From Flavobacteriia bacterium (lineage in GTDB: Bacteria; Bacteroidota; Bacteroidia; Flavobacteriales_D; Crocinitomicaceae): 47,880 nt of DNA. Shown piece after piece: positions 17,601-24,754 of this stretch. The notes beneath the pieces were generated by a model, which made no database searches, was not told where the DNA came from, and saw only the letters and a list, made by a program, of their open reading frames with translations. The first letter of the stretch is position 1. Every line of letters begins with the position of its first letter. Position numbers and translations under genes: made by a program. The DNA lies in NCBI GenBank assembly GCA_947446925.1, contig CANFHU010000020.1:1-47880 (forward strand), given 5' to 3'.

Positions 17601-18769
17601 GCTTTCAAATCTTGGTCGCCACGCGTTACTACAAAGCGACGTGCATAGAATGCAGAGCGATCTTTCCAAGTCGTTCTATCTTCATTCATCACAGAGTTAT
17701 AGTATGGACCATAAAGTACTGGCCAACTACCATATTGCTCACGTTTCAAGTAGGAGTGAAGGGTAACTAAATTTTCCGGGTCGTTTTCATCCAATGGTGT
17801 GTTTGCACTTGAACGAATAACGATGGTAGCAAATGATCCGTATCCAATTAGAAATACAATAAATCCTAATGCAGCAGCATTTAAAATAGGTTTGTCATTT
17901 TTCTTAGACCAACGTACCAAGAAAATAGATCCAATAATTAACAATAAAAAGAAGAATAAACTTCCAATATAAAAAGGCATTCCCAAAGAATTTACAAATG
18001 CGATTTCAAATTTAGAAGCCAAAGAAATGGTACCTGGTATGATACCTTCTTGAATAAATCCTAAGGTAAATACCGCAATGATTCCTGTAATAAAGAAACC
18101 TTTTAAGGTTACATCTTTGGATTGGTTGAAATAAACCACATAGGCAATTGCTGGTATCACCAATAAACCAAGTAAGTGGACTCCGATTGCTAATCCGAAT
18201 AAGAAAAGGATTAAAATCATCCAACGTAATGGACTAGCAGCCATTTGTAACTCTCCATGTTTAATAGATTCTGTTTCTTCGTCCCATTTCAAGATTGCCC
18301 AGAAAATAATCGCTGTAAATAAAGAGGACATTGCATATACCTCACCTTCTACAGCGGAAAACCAAAATGAATCTGTAAATGTATAAGCCAAAGCCCCAAT
18401 AAAACCACTTCCCAATACGGCGATTTCTTCCCCACGGGATAAAGTACGTTTCGTTTTTAATGCCATCTTCTTTGCCAGCATGGTAATCGACCAAAACATA
18501 AAAAGGATGGTGAAGGAACTAGAAAGTCCAGACATACGGTTGATCCACATCGCTACATCTTCTTTTGCAGCGAAGAATGAAAATAATCTTCCTAATAACA
18601 TGAACAAAGGAGCACCTGGAGGGTGACCAACTTCTAGTTTGTATGCTGCAGTGATATATTCACCACAATCCCATAAACTTACCGTACTTTCAATCGTTGT
18701 GAAATAGACAATTGTTGCAATTAAAAATACAAACCAGCCTAAGTAAATGTTACTTTTTTTGTAATCCAT
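14693..18769 (-). CDS. Large DUF2723 membrane protein (PMT-like glycosyltransferase fold)
   Basis: 1358 residues from ATG at 18769 (MDYKKSNIYLGW); a TTG 19 codons upstream is less likely. The N-terminal ~750 residues hold a dozen or more membrane spans. After the first span comes STVSLWDCGEYITAAYKLEVGHPPGAP, placing an acidic pair on the outer loop as in PMT/GT-C glycosyltransferases, to which DUF2723 is related. The C-terminal half is soluble and probably periplasmic, ending in a Gln-rich tail (TPEQIQQLMQAQ). The family is widespread in Bacteroidota; a lipid-linked sugar donor is inferred only from the fold. It is transcribed alone. Confidence 0.88.
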   Translation of the reverse strand: MDYKKSNIYLGWFVFLIATIVYFTTIESTVSLWDCGEYITAAYKLEVGHPPGAPLFMLLGRLFSFFAAKEDVAMWINRMSGLSSSFTILFMFWSITMLAKKMALKTKRTLSRGEEIAVLGSGFIGALAYTFTDSFWFSAVEGEVYAMSSLFTAIIFWAILKWDEETESIKHGELQMAASPLRWMILILFLFGLAIGVHLLGLLVIPAIAYVVYFNQSKDVTLKGFFITGIIAVFTLGFIQEGIIPGTISLASKFEIAFVNSLGMPFYIGSLFFFLLLIIGSIFLVRWSKKNDKPILNAAALGFIVFLIGYGSFATIVIRSSANTPLDENDPENLVTLHSYLKREQYGSWPVLYGPYYNSVMNEDRTTWKDRSAFYARRFVVTRGDQDLKAFKDKVNADQCAKKQGVGYEVIEKYFVTNEEYRKQQEPTYLQNTFFPRMYWTGDATKSEAYKSWSRYDAKENIDGAEIGADGLRLPTFGENLTFFARYQVNWMYWRYFMWNFAGRQNDIQGNGDAMRGNWISGFSSIDKMHVGENGANAPLYTSGNESNNKFFFFPLILAVIGMCFHFYKAPKDAFVVLLTFIFTGLAIVIFLNQKPFEPRERDYAYAGSFYAFSMWIGLSVYALYEFSKGISKELYKKIGFIVLGGLVFFGLIDMGDEAHTAKLSWIYVAVIAILLAFIAHVLGKKSKNEVQGAVVAILLTIGAPLIMAVQGWDDHDRSDKTSARDLAYNYLESCGKNAILFTNGDNDTFPLWYLQEVEEKRTDVRVCNLSLMQTDWYTDQMKMKAYDSDPLPIKFREDQILMYAGNTDQVYFLSMLDMMNMGISKETLSKIYSTKIKYNKAAFEQAFQQFQANNATVVNGVQVKDPSLQARVDEIKKVFNSPVAKPTYQNVEEMMGSALELLMAYSNGMIQAPQEQMQQFNEGLKAWETGWDYLPIDVAMEFVRDDNNQLSNQGSKLRVFPSKGFIVPVNKQNVVASGIVRKDKAKYLPNEIRFTIDKQALTREQVMMLDVIANNDWKRPIYFSSPGGSDVSIALYTNGFVKQNGIAYEFTPLRDNEPIDKEKMLENLTKVYNFGLMNKKGVLSDYYTRRHTSQYRDHFSRLADAFLREAEELKTNKSIYPAQISMLRQSGSKQSADSLQEILNGADKKIAENKKFAIKLINRSLEVMPIANVIDYGEPTPSRENYEVGPGMSYPAYTDGTLHDYVGVLFRAGDKKRGEQVATEVATQIESILNYFEYSEARFAMSNKEDFVSALNNYMVLATFAADPEVGNAKSIISKRLKNRINKLYKVVIPRICSDLRNEGYASAEVSELKAHLESVAIKFGYLARPQMASPQGAPQGGQQLTPEQIQQLMQAQ

Positions 18770-18944
18770 TTTAAATTCTTTTGATATAAACTTTATTCTC
18801 TTTTTTGAGAACGACGAAATTAACAAAAATCTACTAGAAATTTCCGGAAATTTGGTAATAATCGTTAAAAATCAACCGACCTAGTCTGTTTATTTTTCCT
18901 TTGTTAAGGATTAATTAAATATTCATAAACAGGTACTTATCTAA

Positions 18945-18972
18945 AGTATATTTTTTTTAGTATATTTTTTTT
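18945..18972. repeat. Two tandem copies of a 14-base AT-rich unit
   Basis: AGTATATTTTTTTT occurs at 18945-18958 and 18959-18972, in the leader region upstream of tRNA-Gln. Its role is unknown; it may be an UP-element-like tract or slippage product. Confidence 0.6.
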
Positions 18973-19004
18973 AGAAATTTTCTTGTTGAAATAAATTTTC
19001 TATC

Positions 19005-19012
19005 TATATTTG
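19005..19012 (+). promoter_or_regulatory. -7 promoter element of tRNA-Gln
   Basis: TATATTTG is an exact TAnnTTTG match ending 11 bases before the tRNA. TTG at 18983-18985, 19 bases upstream, is a plausible -33 element. Confidence 0.65.
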
Positions 19013-19023
19013 CACTCAGTTAC

Positions 19024-19096
19024 TGGCCTATGGTGTAACTGGCAACACGTCGGTTTTTGGTTCCGAAGAGTCTAGGTTCGAGCCCTAGTAGGCCAA
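19024..19096 (+). tRNA. tRNA-Gln (anticodon TTG)
   Basis: The acceptor stem TGGCCTA (19024-19030) pairs perfectly with TAGGCCA (19089-19095), with discriminator A at 19096. The D-arm is GTGT/ACAC. The anticodon arm TCGG..CCGA holds the loop TTTTGGT with anticodon TTG; its innermost pair is T-T. The T-arm CTAGG/CCTAG has loop TTCGAGC. The weak U1-A72 pair is characteristic of glutamine tRNA. CCA is not encoded. Confidence 0.95.
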
Positions 19097-19097
19097 C

Positions 19098-19127
19098 AAA
19101 AGCTTCACAGAAATGTGAGGCTTTTTT
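19098..19127 (+). terminator. Intrinsic terminator of tRNA-Gln
   Basis: AAAAGCTTCACA (19098-19109) pairs with TGTGAGGCTTTT (one G-T pair) around GAAA and ends in TTTTTT. It begins 2 bases after the tRNA. Confidence 0.85.
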
Positions 19128-19262
19128 GTTTTATATCAGTTGGTTACGGAGGTTTTGTGTAAAACTGAATTATTAACGGGGTCCGGAATAGGGTCCAATT
19201 AATTTGTAATTTCAACATTCAAGGATAATAGTAAAATAGAAAATCTACTTGAAAACGAACTG

Positions 19263-19391
19263 ATGTTAACTGATTGGCAAAAATCCGAATTGGATAAAAG
19301 TTTGGCTGAAATTGAAAATGGTAAGTTACAATCCGAAGATTGGGAGGTTGTTAGAAAGCGATTGTTTGAGCAATATAAAATAAATCTCTAA
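19263..19391 (+). pseudogene. C-terminal remnant of an addiction-module (TIGR02574-type) antitoxin
   Basis: The frame from ATG 19263 gives 42 residues: LTDWQKSELDKSLAEIEN, GKLQSEDWEVVRKRLFEQ, YKINL. The pattern (L-T-x-x-Q-K-x-E-L-D-x-x-L, then a tryptophan-containing W-E-x-V-x-x-R-L) is that of the C-terminal half of small RelB-like addiction-module proteins. The usual N-terminal helices (about 30 residues) are absent. The frame stays open upstream to about 19205 but without an ATG or recognisable sequence. No toxin gene follows. It is probably debris of an element once inserted next to tRNA-Gln. Confidence 0.5.
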
Positions 19392-19726
19392 ATTTTATAA
19401 ACGAAGATGTTTTAATTCAACGTGTAGAGGTCGCTGTCATAGAATCCCATGTTGTACAAACTATTAAGTAACTGATTGTGTATCATATCTGATACTAGTA
19501 AGTGTGGTATTTACCTTTTTAGGCATCAATTTTATGCAGTTAGTTTGACATTTTCAAATGGGGTGATAGATATAAATAAAAATGGGCTATGAACACTCAT
19601 AACCCATTCTTTGATTTGTATAGGAATTAATCTTTATACAAAGTATTGAAAAATTTGTTTTAATTTAATTATATGATTTAAATTTAAATTCTTGAGGTTT
19701 TGGGGCTACCCCAAATAAGTGCTTTT
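19392..19726. other. Gene-poor stretch, with a hairpin at 19581-19608
   Basis: No coding frame is convincing. The hairpin GTATCA-tatc-TGATAC lies in the first half. AATGGG-c-TATGA (19581-19591) pairs with TCATA-a-CCCATT (19598-19608); read on the minus strand it is followed by TTTTTATTTATA, so it could terminate the gene at 19727-20266. Confidence 0.45.
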
Positions 19727-20266
19727 TTACATGCTTCCAGCAATTGTTCCTACTATCATTAACCAAGTACTCCAACCGATTAAATCATACCCAATCATCA
19801 TGGTTTTAGCTCTTCTTTTATAGCATAACAAATATTGAGGGTCGTTGAATAAATGCTTATTATTAGACAATAATAAGGTCTCTCTCCCTTTCTCAGGTTT
19901 AGGATTTGTTAACGCTGTACCAATCAAAGCAAATGGTCCAAATAAAAATCCTAATGTAAAATGTGCTGCTTTTTTACCATGGAAATTTTCAGCGTCTATA
20001 TGACCAGCAAGACAGTTGTTTGGGTTGTCTGTTTGTTTTAGATAATTTGTATATATATTGTTGTTAATATCTTCAAATCTAACGGAGTATATCTCACTTG
20101 CTGGTATATCAAAAGTTTCTCCAAAAGTTTCAAAACTTAAAGTACATTCTTTTACTTTTTTTACTTTTCCAATAAAGGTCATTTGATTGTTTAATACTAA
20201 TGTGTCGTTTGCATAACTTAAAGCAGAAAATAGAAATGCGATTAAGGATAGATTAATTTTTTTCAT
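19727..20266 (-). CDS. Hypothetical exported protein with two C-terminal membrane segments
   Basis: 179 residues, not recognised as a named family. Residues 1-19 form a signal peptide (MKKINLSLIAFLFSALSYA). A beta-rich region follows (TFIGKVKKVKECTLSFETFG, SEIYSVRFED) that resembles the short domain Bacteroidota use to report on promoter- or membrane-linked responses, then two hydrophobic stretches (FTLGFLFGPFALIGTAL and the final STWLMIVGTIAGSM). A -7 element (minus strand TATATTTG at 20298-20291) and an operator-like palindrome at 20308-20317 suggest regulation, perhaps by the divergent XRE protein. Confidence 0.6.
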   Translation of the reverse strand: MKKINLSLIAFLFSALSYANDTLVLNNQMTFIGKVKKVKECTLSFETFGETFDIPASEIYSVRFEDINNNIYTNYLKQTDNPNNCLAGHIDAENFHGKKAAHFTLGFLFGPFALIGTALTNPKPEKGRETLLLSNNKHLFNDPQYLLCYKRRAKTMMIGYDLIGWSTWLMIVGTIAGSM

Positions 20267-20290
20267 ACAATTTTATTTTTTAATATGTTG

Positions 20291-20317
20291 CAAATATATA
20301 AATAATTACCGTTCGGT
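20291..20317 (-). promoter_or_regulatory. Promoter with ACCGTTCGGT palindrome
   Basis: The minus-strand -7 element TATATTTG lies at 20298-20291. ACCGTTCGGT (20308-20317), an ACCG-nn-CGGT dyad, falls in the -7/-33 spacer, a position suited to repression. Confidence 0.5.
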
Positions 20318-20654
20318 CATTATTTGATTTAAATAATATTACATTGTATTACTTCAAATCCTCAATTTTAATGCTTTAAAGTATTGTTAAACACGTCTTT
20401 AGTAATTGTTAGATACTTACCGAATTTCTTGTTGCCATAGAATCTTCTTCACTTGCAATTAATTGCCTTCTTGGGTGAATGTGGATCATAATAATACTTA
20501 TTGCAAAGATTATTTCTTTGTCATGGATGCTATATTATACTTTATGTGATAAAGTATTTATGTTTTTTTCTTTCAATACTAGGAGGGTAATCTATATTTT
20601 GTTTTTTAAAATACTTTATCTACCTAGATTCTATTTACTGACCGATTGGTAATT
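20304..20654. other. Gene-free region bounded by 19-base imperfect inverted repeats
   Basis: The stretch at 20304-20322 (AATTACC-GT-TCGGTCATTA) and the reverse complement of 20636-20654 (AATTACC-AA-TCGGTCAGTA) agree at 16 of 19 positions. Inside lies the hairpin ATACTTTA-tgtga-TAAAGTAT (20537-20557) and no coding frame. Either two divergent operators or the ends of a small non-autonomous element; no clear target duplication was found. Confidence 0.4.
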
Positions 20655-20687
20655 GCATAAGGTGTGAATATTCGTGACTTTTCGGTC

Positions 20688-20891
20688 ATGATACATGATA
20701 AGGAAATTCTATTAAATCTTGCTGCGATAATAAAAGAATTACGCAAAAAAAAAGGAGTAACGCAAGAAGAGGTGTACAACGCTACTGGTGTACATATTGC
20801 ACGTGTAGAACAAGGTAAACGCGATGTTTCTTATACTACCTTACGGAAGTTATCCGCATATTTTCAGGTGAGTCTTGCTGTTTTTGATTGA
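20688..20891 (+). CDS. Small XRE-family helix-turn-helix regulator
   Basis: 67 residues from ATG at 20688; a GTG 8 codons upstream (20664) is the alternative. The whole protein is one HTH_3 domain: LAAIIKELRKKKGVTQEEVY, NATGVHIARVEQGKRDVSY (recognition helix), TLRKLSAYFQVSL. It is a DNA-binding repressor-type protein without an effector or dimerisation tail. TTCGGTCA at 20681-20688 overlaps the chosen start and also occurs in the sites at 20312 and (inverted, ATCGGTCA) 20639, so autoregulation is plausible. The MMPL gene ends convergently 7 bases downstream. Confidence 0.8.
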   Translation: MIHDKEILLNLAAIIKELRKKKGVTQEEVYNATGVHIARVEQGKRDVSYTTLRKLSAYFQVSLAVFD

Positions 20892-20897
20892 GAATAA

Positions 20898-23510
20898 TCA
20901 CTTCTCAATCTCCATCTTATGGTGATCAAAATCCACTTCCTCATCGTAGATATCAAAGAATGGTTCTTTAAAGGATTTGGTGGTTACTTTACGTTCAAGG
21001 GATAAAAGTAATGAAGGAAGTATAATTAAGTTGGTAATCATCCCTACTAAAATGGTGATCGAAACTAACAAACCTAAGCCTTTTGTCCCGCCAAATTGCG
21101 AGAAAACAAACATGATAAATCCGAAGAATAAAATCACAGAAGTATAGAAAATACCGAGTCCCGTTTCACGAACGGAGATTAAAATAGATTGTTTGATATC
21201 CCACGTATGTAACTTTAATTCTTGGCGGTATTTTGCTAGGAAAAGAATAGCATTGTCAACCGTAATTCCTAAGGCAATACCAAATACCAAGAGGGTAGAA
21301 GGCTTAAGCGGAATTTGGAAAAAGCCCATAATACCTGCTGTAAACAATAATGGAATGATATTCGGAATCATGGATATCAAAATGATTCTAAACGAACGGA
21401 ATAAAAACGCCATTAATAATGCAATCGATAGAATAGCGAAAATTAAACTTTGTACTAAATTGATGAATAAGTATTTTGTTCCTTCAGATACTACGACGGA
21501 TGTACCTGTAAATGTTAGGTCATAATATTCCTCGTCGATTGCCTGACGTAAAATGTTTTTAAAATTCTTCTTTGTTTTATAAGCATCAATTTTACTTGGG
21601 TCTAAATCAAAAGCTGTTTGTAAATCTTGGTTTCCTTTCGATAAGATTGCTGTTACATTATTGAAAATCCAAGGGTATTCATATAACAAGGTATCGATAA
21701 GATCTTTTCTGCCTTTAAATGCTTTTTTAAATCTTGCTTCCACTTGTGGTTTTTCAGGATTCAAAATATTATCCACCTTAATTTTCAAGGCATCTACTTT
21801 TTTAGAAACGACATAAGAGCCCAGATCTTTCATTTGTAAGCGAATGCGTAAAGAGGTGTTTGTAGTATCTACTAATTCCTTAATAGACATGCTTCCACTA
21901 TTTACATTATTGATGTCTGTTTCATCGAAGTATTTTTTAAGACGTAGTTTGTCGCGCGAAGAGATCAATGTGTAATGAGCGGAATCATTATCAAAATAAG
22001 CCATGTTAATGGACTTTATGAAATTTACAATCGATAAACTTTTAGAAAACAGCGTATCTTTTGCAAATTCTTGCTGGATATGATCTACTTTCTCCAAAGT
22101 TTCATTCGAAAATAATCTTCCTTTTTCTTTGTAGTTGATCAATATTTCAAAAGGAACTGCACCTCCAAAATTTTTCTCAATGAATTTTAAGTCTAATAAA
22201 ATTGGATCATCTTTTGGAAGATCACTCGTAATATTACCAGTAGCAACGATTTTGGTCATCCCATACAAACTAATTACAACTACAGCAATTGAAATGATAT
22301 ACACCAACTTTCTATATTTGGAAATGATAATTATAATATATTCGATAAATCCTTTAGAATATACTTTATATAAGTGTTTTAGGTGTCTTTCTTTCGGTGG
22401 TTTGGAATAAGAAGCCATGATTGGTAATATGCAGATGGATAATGCAAAAACAACCATAATGTTTAAACTGGAGATTACACCAAATTGTGCTAATTTATCC
22501 GAACTTGTAAAAGTGCAAAAACCTACGGCAGTAGTTAAATTAGTAAGAAAGGTTACAGATCCTATGCGTTTAATCATAGTGAATAATGCGCGCATTTTGT
22601 TTTGATGCAAGACATATTCTTGGTGGTAGCGGGTAACTAAAAACACACAATTTGGCACCCCAATCACAATCAATAATGGTGGAATTAATGCCATCATGAT
22701 CGATAATTGAAAATTAAACAAAGCAATGCTACCGAGCGCCCATATTACCGAAACGAAAACGACAATATTACACTGCATCACGATACGAAAAGATCGAAAG
22801 AAAATGTATAATAATAAGGAAGAGGCTAACACCGATAGACCAAGGAAAATATACATTTCATTCACGATTCGCTTACCAATAACGACACGCATGTGCGGTA
22901 ATCCTGCGAAGTGAGGTTTACCAAAGTATTTGGAGTAGGATTCTACTAATTCTTCAATTTCGAATACAACTTTTGACTTCTTTTTATCGGCTAAGTATTT
23001 TTCATCCATCCCAATGAGTAGGAGAGAAACCTTTGTTTTGTCGTTGTATAACAAACCATTATATAACGGATTTTGTTTTACCTCCTGACGAATGGAATCG
23101 ATGGATTTTTCGTGAAAGGTTGAATCCGAGAAAATCTTTTGAATTTCAAAGCGTTGCTCCGTTTTGTTATTGCAAATTTTATATAAAGTAGCTTCTGAAA
23201 TGACACTTTCAACACCTCCAATTTCTAATATTTTAAATGCAAGGTCTTGCCACTTTACAAAGTTTTGTTCGGTGTATAGCGAGTCGGAATGGATTGCAAT
23301 GGCTAATGTTGAACCATCTTCCCCAAATTGTTCTTTAAATTTTAAATAATCCGCTTGTGGCTGACTGTCTTTTGGGAGTGTATTTCCATATTTGTTATCT
23401 ACTTTTAAAGAGGTAACCGCGAAATATCCAAAAAACACGGTGAGTATAATTACAATCGCTATGATAAATAGTCGGTTACGTAAAATTATACTCGCTAATG
23501 AATTCCACAT
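20898..23510 (-). CDS. MMPL/RND-family transporter
   Basis: 870 residues from ATG at 23510 (MWNSLASIILRNRL); an ATG 25 codons upstream is possible but adds a polar leader foreign to the family. The layout is duplicated: one membrane span, a ~190-residue periplasmic domain, five spans (PPLLIVIGVPNCVFLVTRYHQE near residue 280), a second span and periplasmic domain, then five spans including FGIALGITVDNAILFLAKYRQE. This is the sterol-sensing/MMPL type of RND exporter, driven by protons and often moving lipids or hopanoids. No membrane-fusion partner is adjacent. The neighbour across the divergent gap is an esterase lipoprotein. Confidence 0.88.
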   Translation of the reverse strand: MWNSLASIILRNRLFIIAIVIILTVFFGYFAVTSLKVDNKYGNTLPKDSQPQADYLKFKEQFGEDGSTLAIAIHSDSLYTEQNFVKWQDLAFKILEIGGVESVISEATLYKICNNKTEQRFEIQKIFSDSTFHEKSIDSIRQEVKQNPLYNGLLYNDKTKVSLLLIGMDEKYLADKKKSKVVFEIEELVESYSKYFGKPHFAGLPHMRVVIGKRIVNEMYIFLGLSVLASSLLLYIFFRSFRIVMQCNIVVFVSVIWALGSIALFNFQLSIMMALIPPLLIVIGVPNCVFLVTRYHQEYVLHQNKMRALFTMIKRIGSVTFLTNLTTAVGFCTFTSSDKLAQFGVISSLNIMVVFALSICILPIMASYSKPPKERHLKHLYKVYSKGFIEYIIIIISKYRKLVYIISIAVVVISLYGMTKIVATGNITSDLPKDDPILLDLKFIEKNFGGAVPFEILINYKEKGRLFSNETLEKVDHIQQEFAKDTLFSKSLSIVNFIKSINMAYFDNDSAHYTLISSRDKLRLKKYFDETDINNVNSGSMSIKELVDTTNTSLRIRLQMKDLGSYVVSKKVDALKIKVDNILNPEKPQVEARFKKAFKGRKDLIDTLLYEYPWIFNNVTAILSKGNQDLQTAFDLDPSKIDAYKTKKNFKNILRQAIDEEYYDLTFTGTSVVVSEGTKYLFINLVQSLIFAILSIALLMAFLFRSFRIILISMIPNIIPLLFTAGIMGFFQIPLKPSTLLVFGIALGITVDNAILFLAKYRQELKLHTWDIKQSILISVRETGLGIFYTSVILFFGFIMFVFSQFGGTKGLGLLVSITILVGMITNLIILPSLLLSLERKVTTKSFKEPFFDIYDEEVDFDHHKMEIEK

Positions 23511-23638
23511 TTTATCTCTTTTTTTTAAAGTATCAGCACAATAATACCAATAATTTCTGACTTTATGGGTAGTTTTTTTGTACATTTCGCCTTTTTAGAA
23601 CGATTATTTAATCATTTATTAAACTCAATCTAACATAG

Positions 23639-24700
23639 ATGAAATCTTATTTTATTTTTCTTTTTAGCGCTTTTTTATTTTTTTCTTGTAACTCTTCTAA
23701 AAAAGATACTACCACATTTTATGGTGCTGAAAATAAATTGTTCAACTACGTTGGTCGTATGGACTTTTCAGATAAATATGCACCTCGTTTTTGGGCGCCT
23801 GGTGTATATATTCAAGCGAATTTTACGGGGTCTTTTTGCGAGGTAGTGCTCAATGACGAAGGGTTTTTAAAAGAAGCTACCGAACATAACTATGTAGAGG
23901 TGGTCATTGATTCATTACCTGTTCGACGTATTCATCTTACCGGAAAAACCAATAAAATAATCGTTGCTCGAAATTTAAAAAAGGGGAAGCATACGATTAC
24001 CATTTGTAAAACTACGGAAACTAAAATTGGGTATTTAGAATTCATAGGGATTCGTGTAGAGAAACTATTGCCATTTAAAAAGAAAAAACGGCGTATTGAA
24101 TTTATAGGAGATTCAATGACCTGCGGAAATGGCATGGAAAATGATTCTATTCAATGTGGAGAGCGTCATTGGTTTGATCAGCATTGTGCCTATATTAGTT
24201 ATGGTCCAAGTTTGGCAAGAAGATTAAATGCGGATTGGATGTTAACTTCCGTATCTGGATACGGTATGTCACGTAGTTGTTGTAATAACGACAAAACTAT
24301 TCCTGAAATATATGATTATACAGATTTATCGCAATGCAAGATTAAATGGGATAAAAGCAACTATAGACCGGATTTAATTTCAATTTGTTTAGGGCAAAAT
24401 GATGGAAAACAAAAAAAAGAAATATTTGTTTCTAGTTATTTAAAATTCTTGAAAAAAGTACGCAGAGAGAATCCCAAAACGATGATTTTAATCTTGGATA
24501 GTCCGATGGCAAAAGAAAGTTTTAAACCCTATTTAGATAGTATGCTAACTGAAGTTTTTAATAGGTTTAAGGATGACAATACCTACTTGTATTTTTACAA
24601 AAGGCGTTATGGTAATGGTTGTGTTGGACATCCAGACAAAGTGGAACATGAATTAATGACGGAAGAATTGTATGCGTTTTTAAACTCCAAGATAAAGTGA
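23639..24700 (+). CDS. SGNH-hydrolase lipoprotein, CE2-like acetyl esterase
   Basis: 353 residues. A lipoprotein signal ends at C17 (LFFSC), so it should sit on the outer membrane or periplasmic face. The N-terminal ~145 residues form a beta-rich accessory domain (VYIQANFTGSFCEVVLNDEG) and the rest the SGNH fold: S159 in EFIGDSMTCGNG, the LGQNDG block with the Asn, and H331 in GHPDKVEHE with D333 nearby. This two-domain order is that of carbohydrate esterase family 2, which removes acetyl groups from polysaccharides. Several cysteines in SRSCCNND are notable. No operon partner is evident. Confidence 0.82.
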   Translation: MKSYFIFLFSAFLFFSCNSSKKDTTTFYGAENKLFNYVGRMDFSDKYAPRFWAPGVYIQANFTGSFCEVVLNDEGFLKEATEHNYVEVVIDSLPVRRIHLTGKTNKIIVARNLKKGKHTITICKTTETKIGYLEFIGIRVEKLLPFKKKKRRIEFIGDSMTCGNGMENDSIQCGERHWFDQHCAYISYGPSLARRLNADWMLTSVSGYGMSRSCCNNDKTIPEIYDYTDLSQCKIKWDKSNYRPDLISICLGQNDGKQKKEIFVSSYLKFLKKVRRENPKTMILILDSPMAKESFKPYLDSMLTEVFNRFKDDNTYLYFYKRRYGNGCVGHPDKVEHELMTEELYAFLNSKIK

Positions 24701-24754
24701 TAAAAATCTGTGTAAAATACTTGTAATCATTATAATTATCAACTAAATTTCAAT

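Noticed and set aside
18945-18972. Two 14-base tandem units as an integration target duplication
   Set aside because: The units are adjacent and AT-rich; slippage is a simpler cause.
19024-19096. tRNA-Gln as a pseudogene because of a T-T pair at the end of the anticodon stem
   Set aside because: All other arms pair well, and promoter and terminator are intact; one weak pair next to the loop is tolerable.
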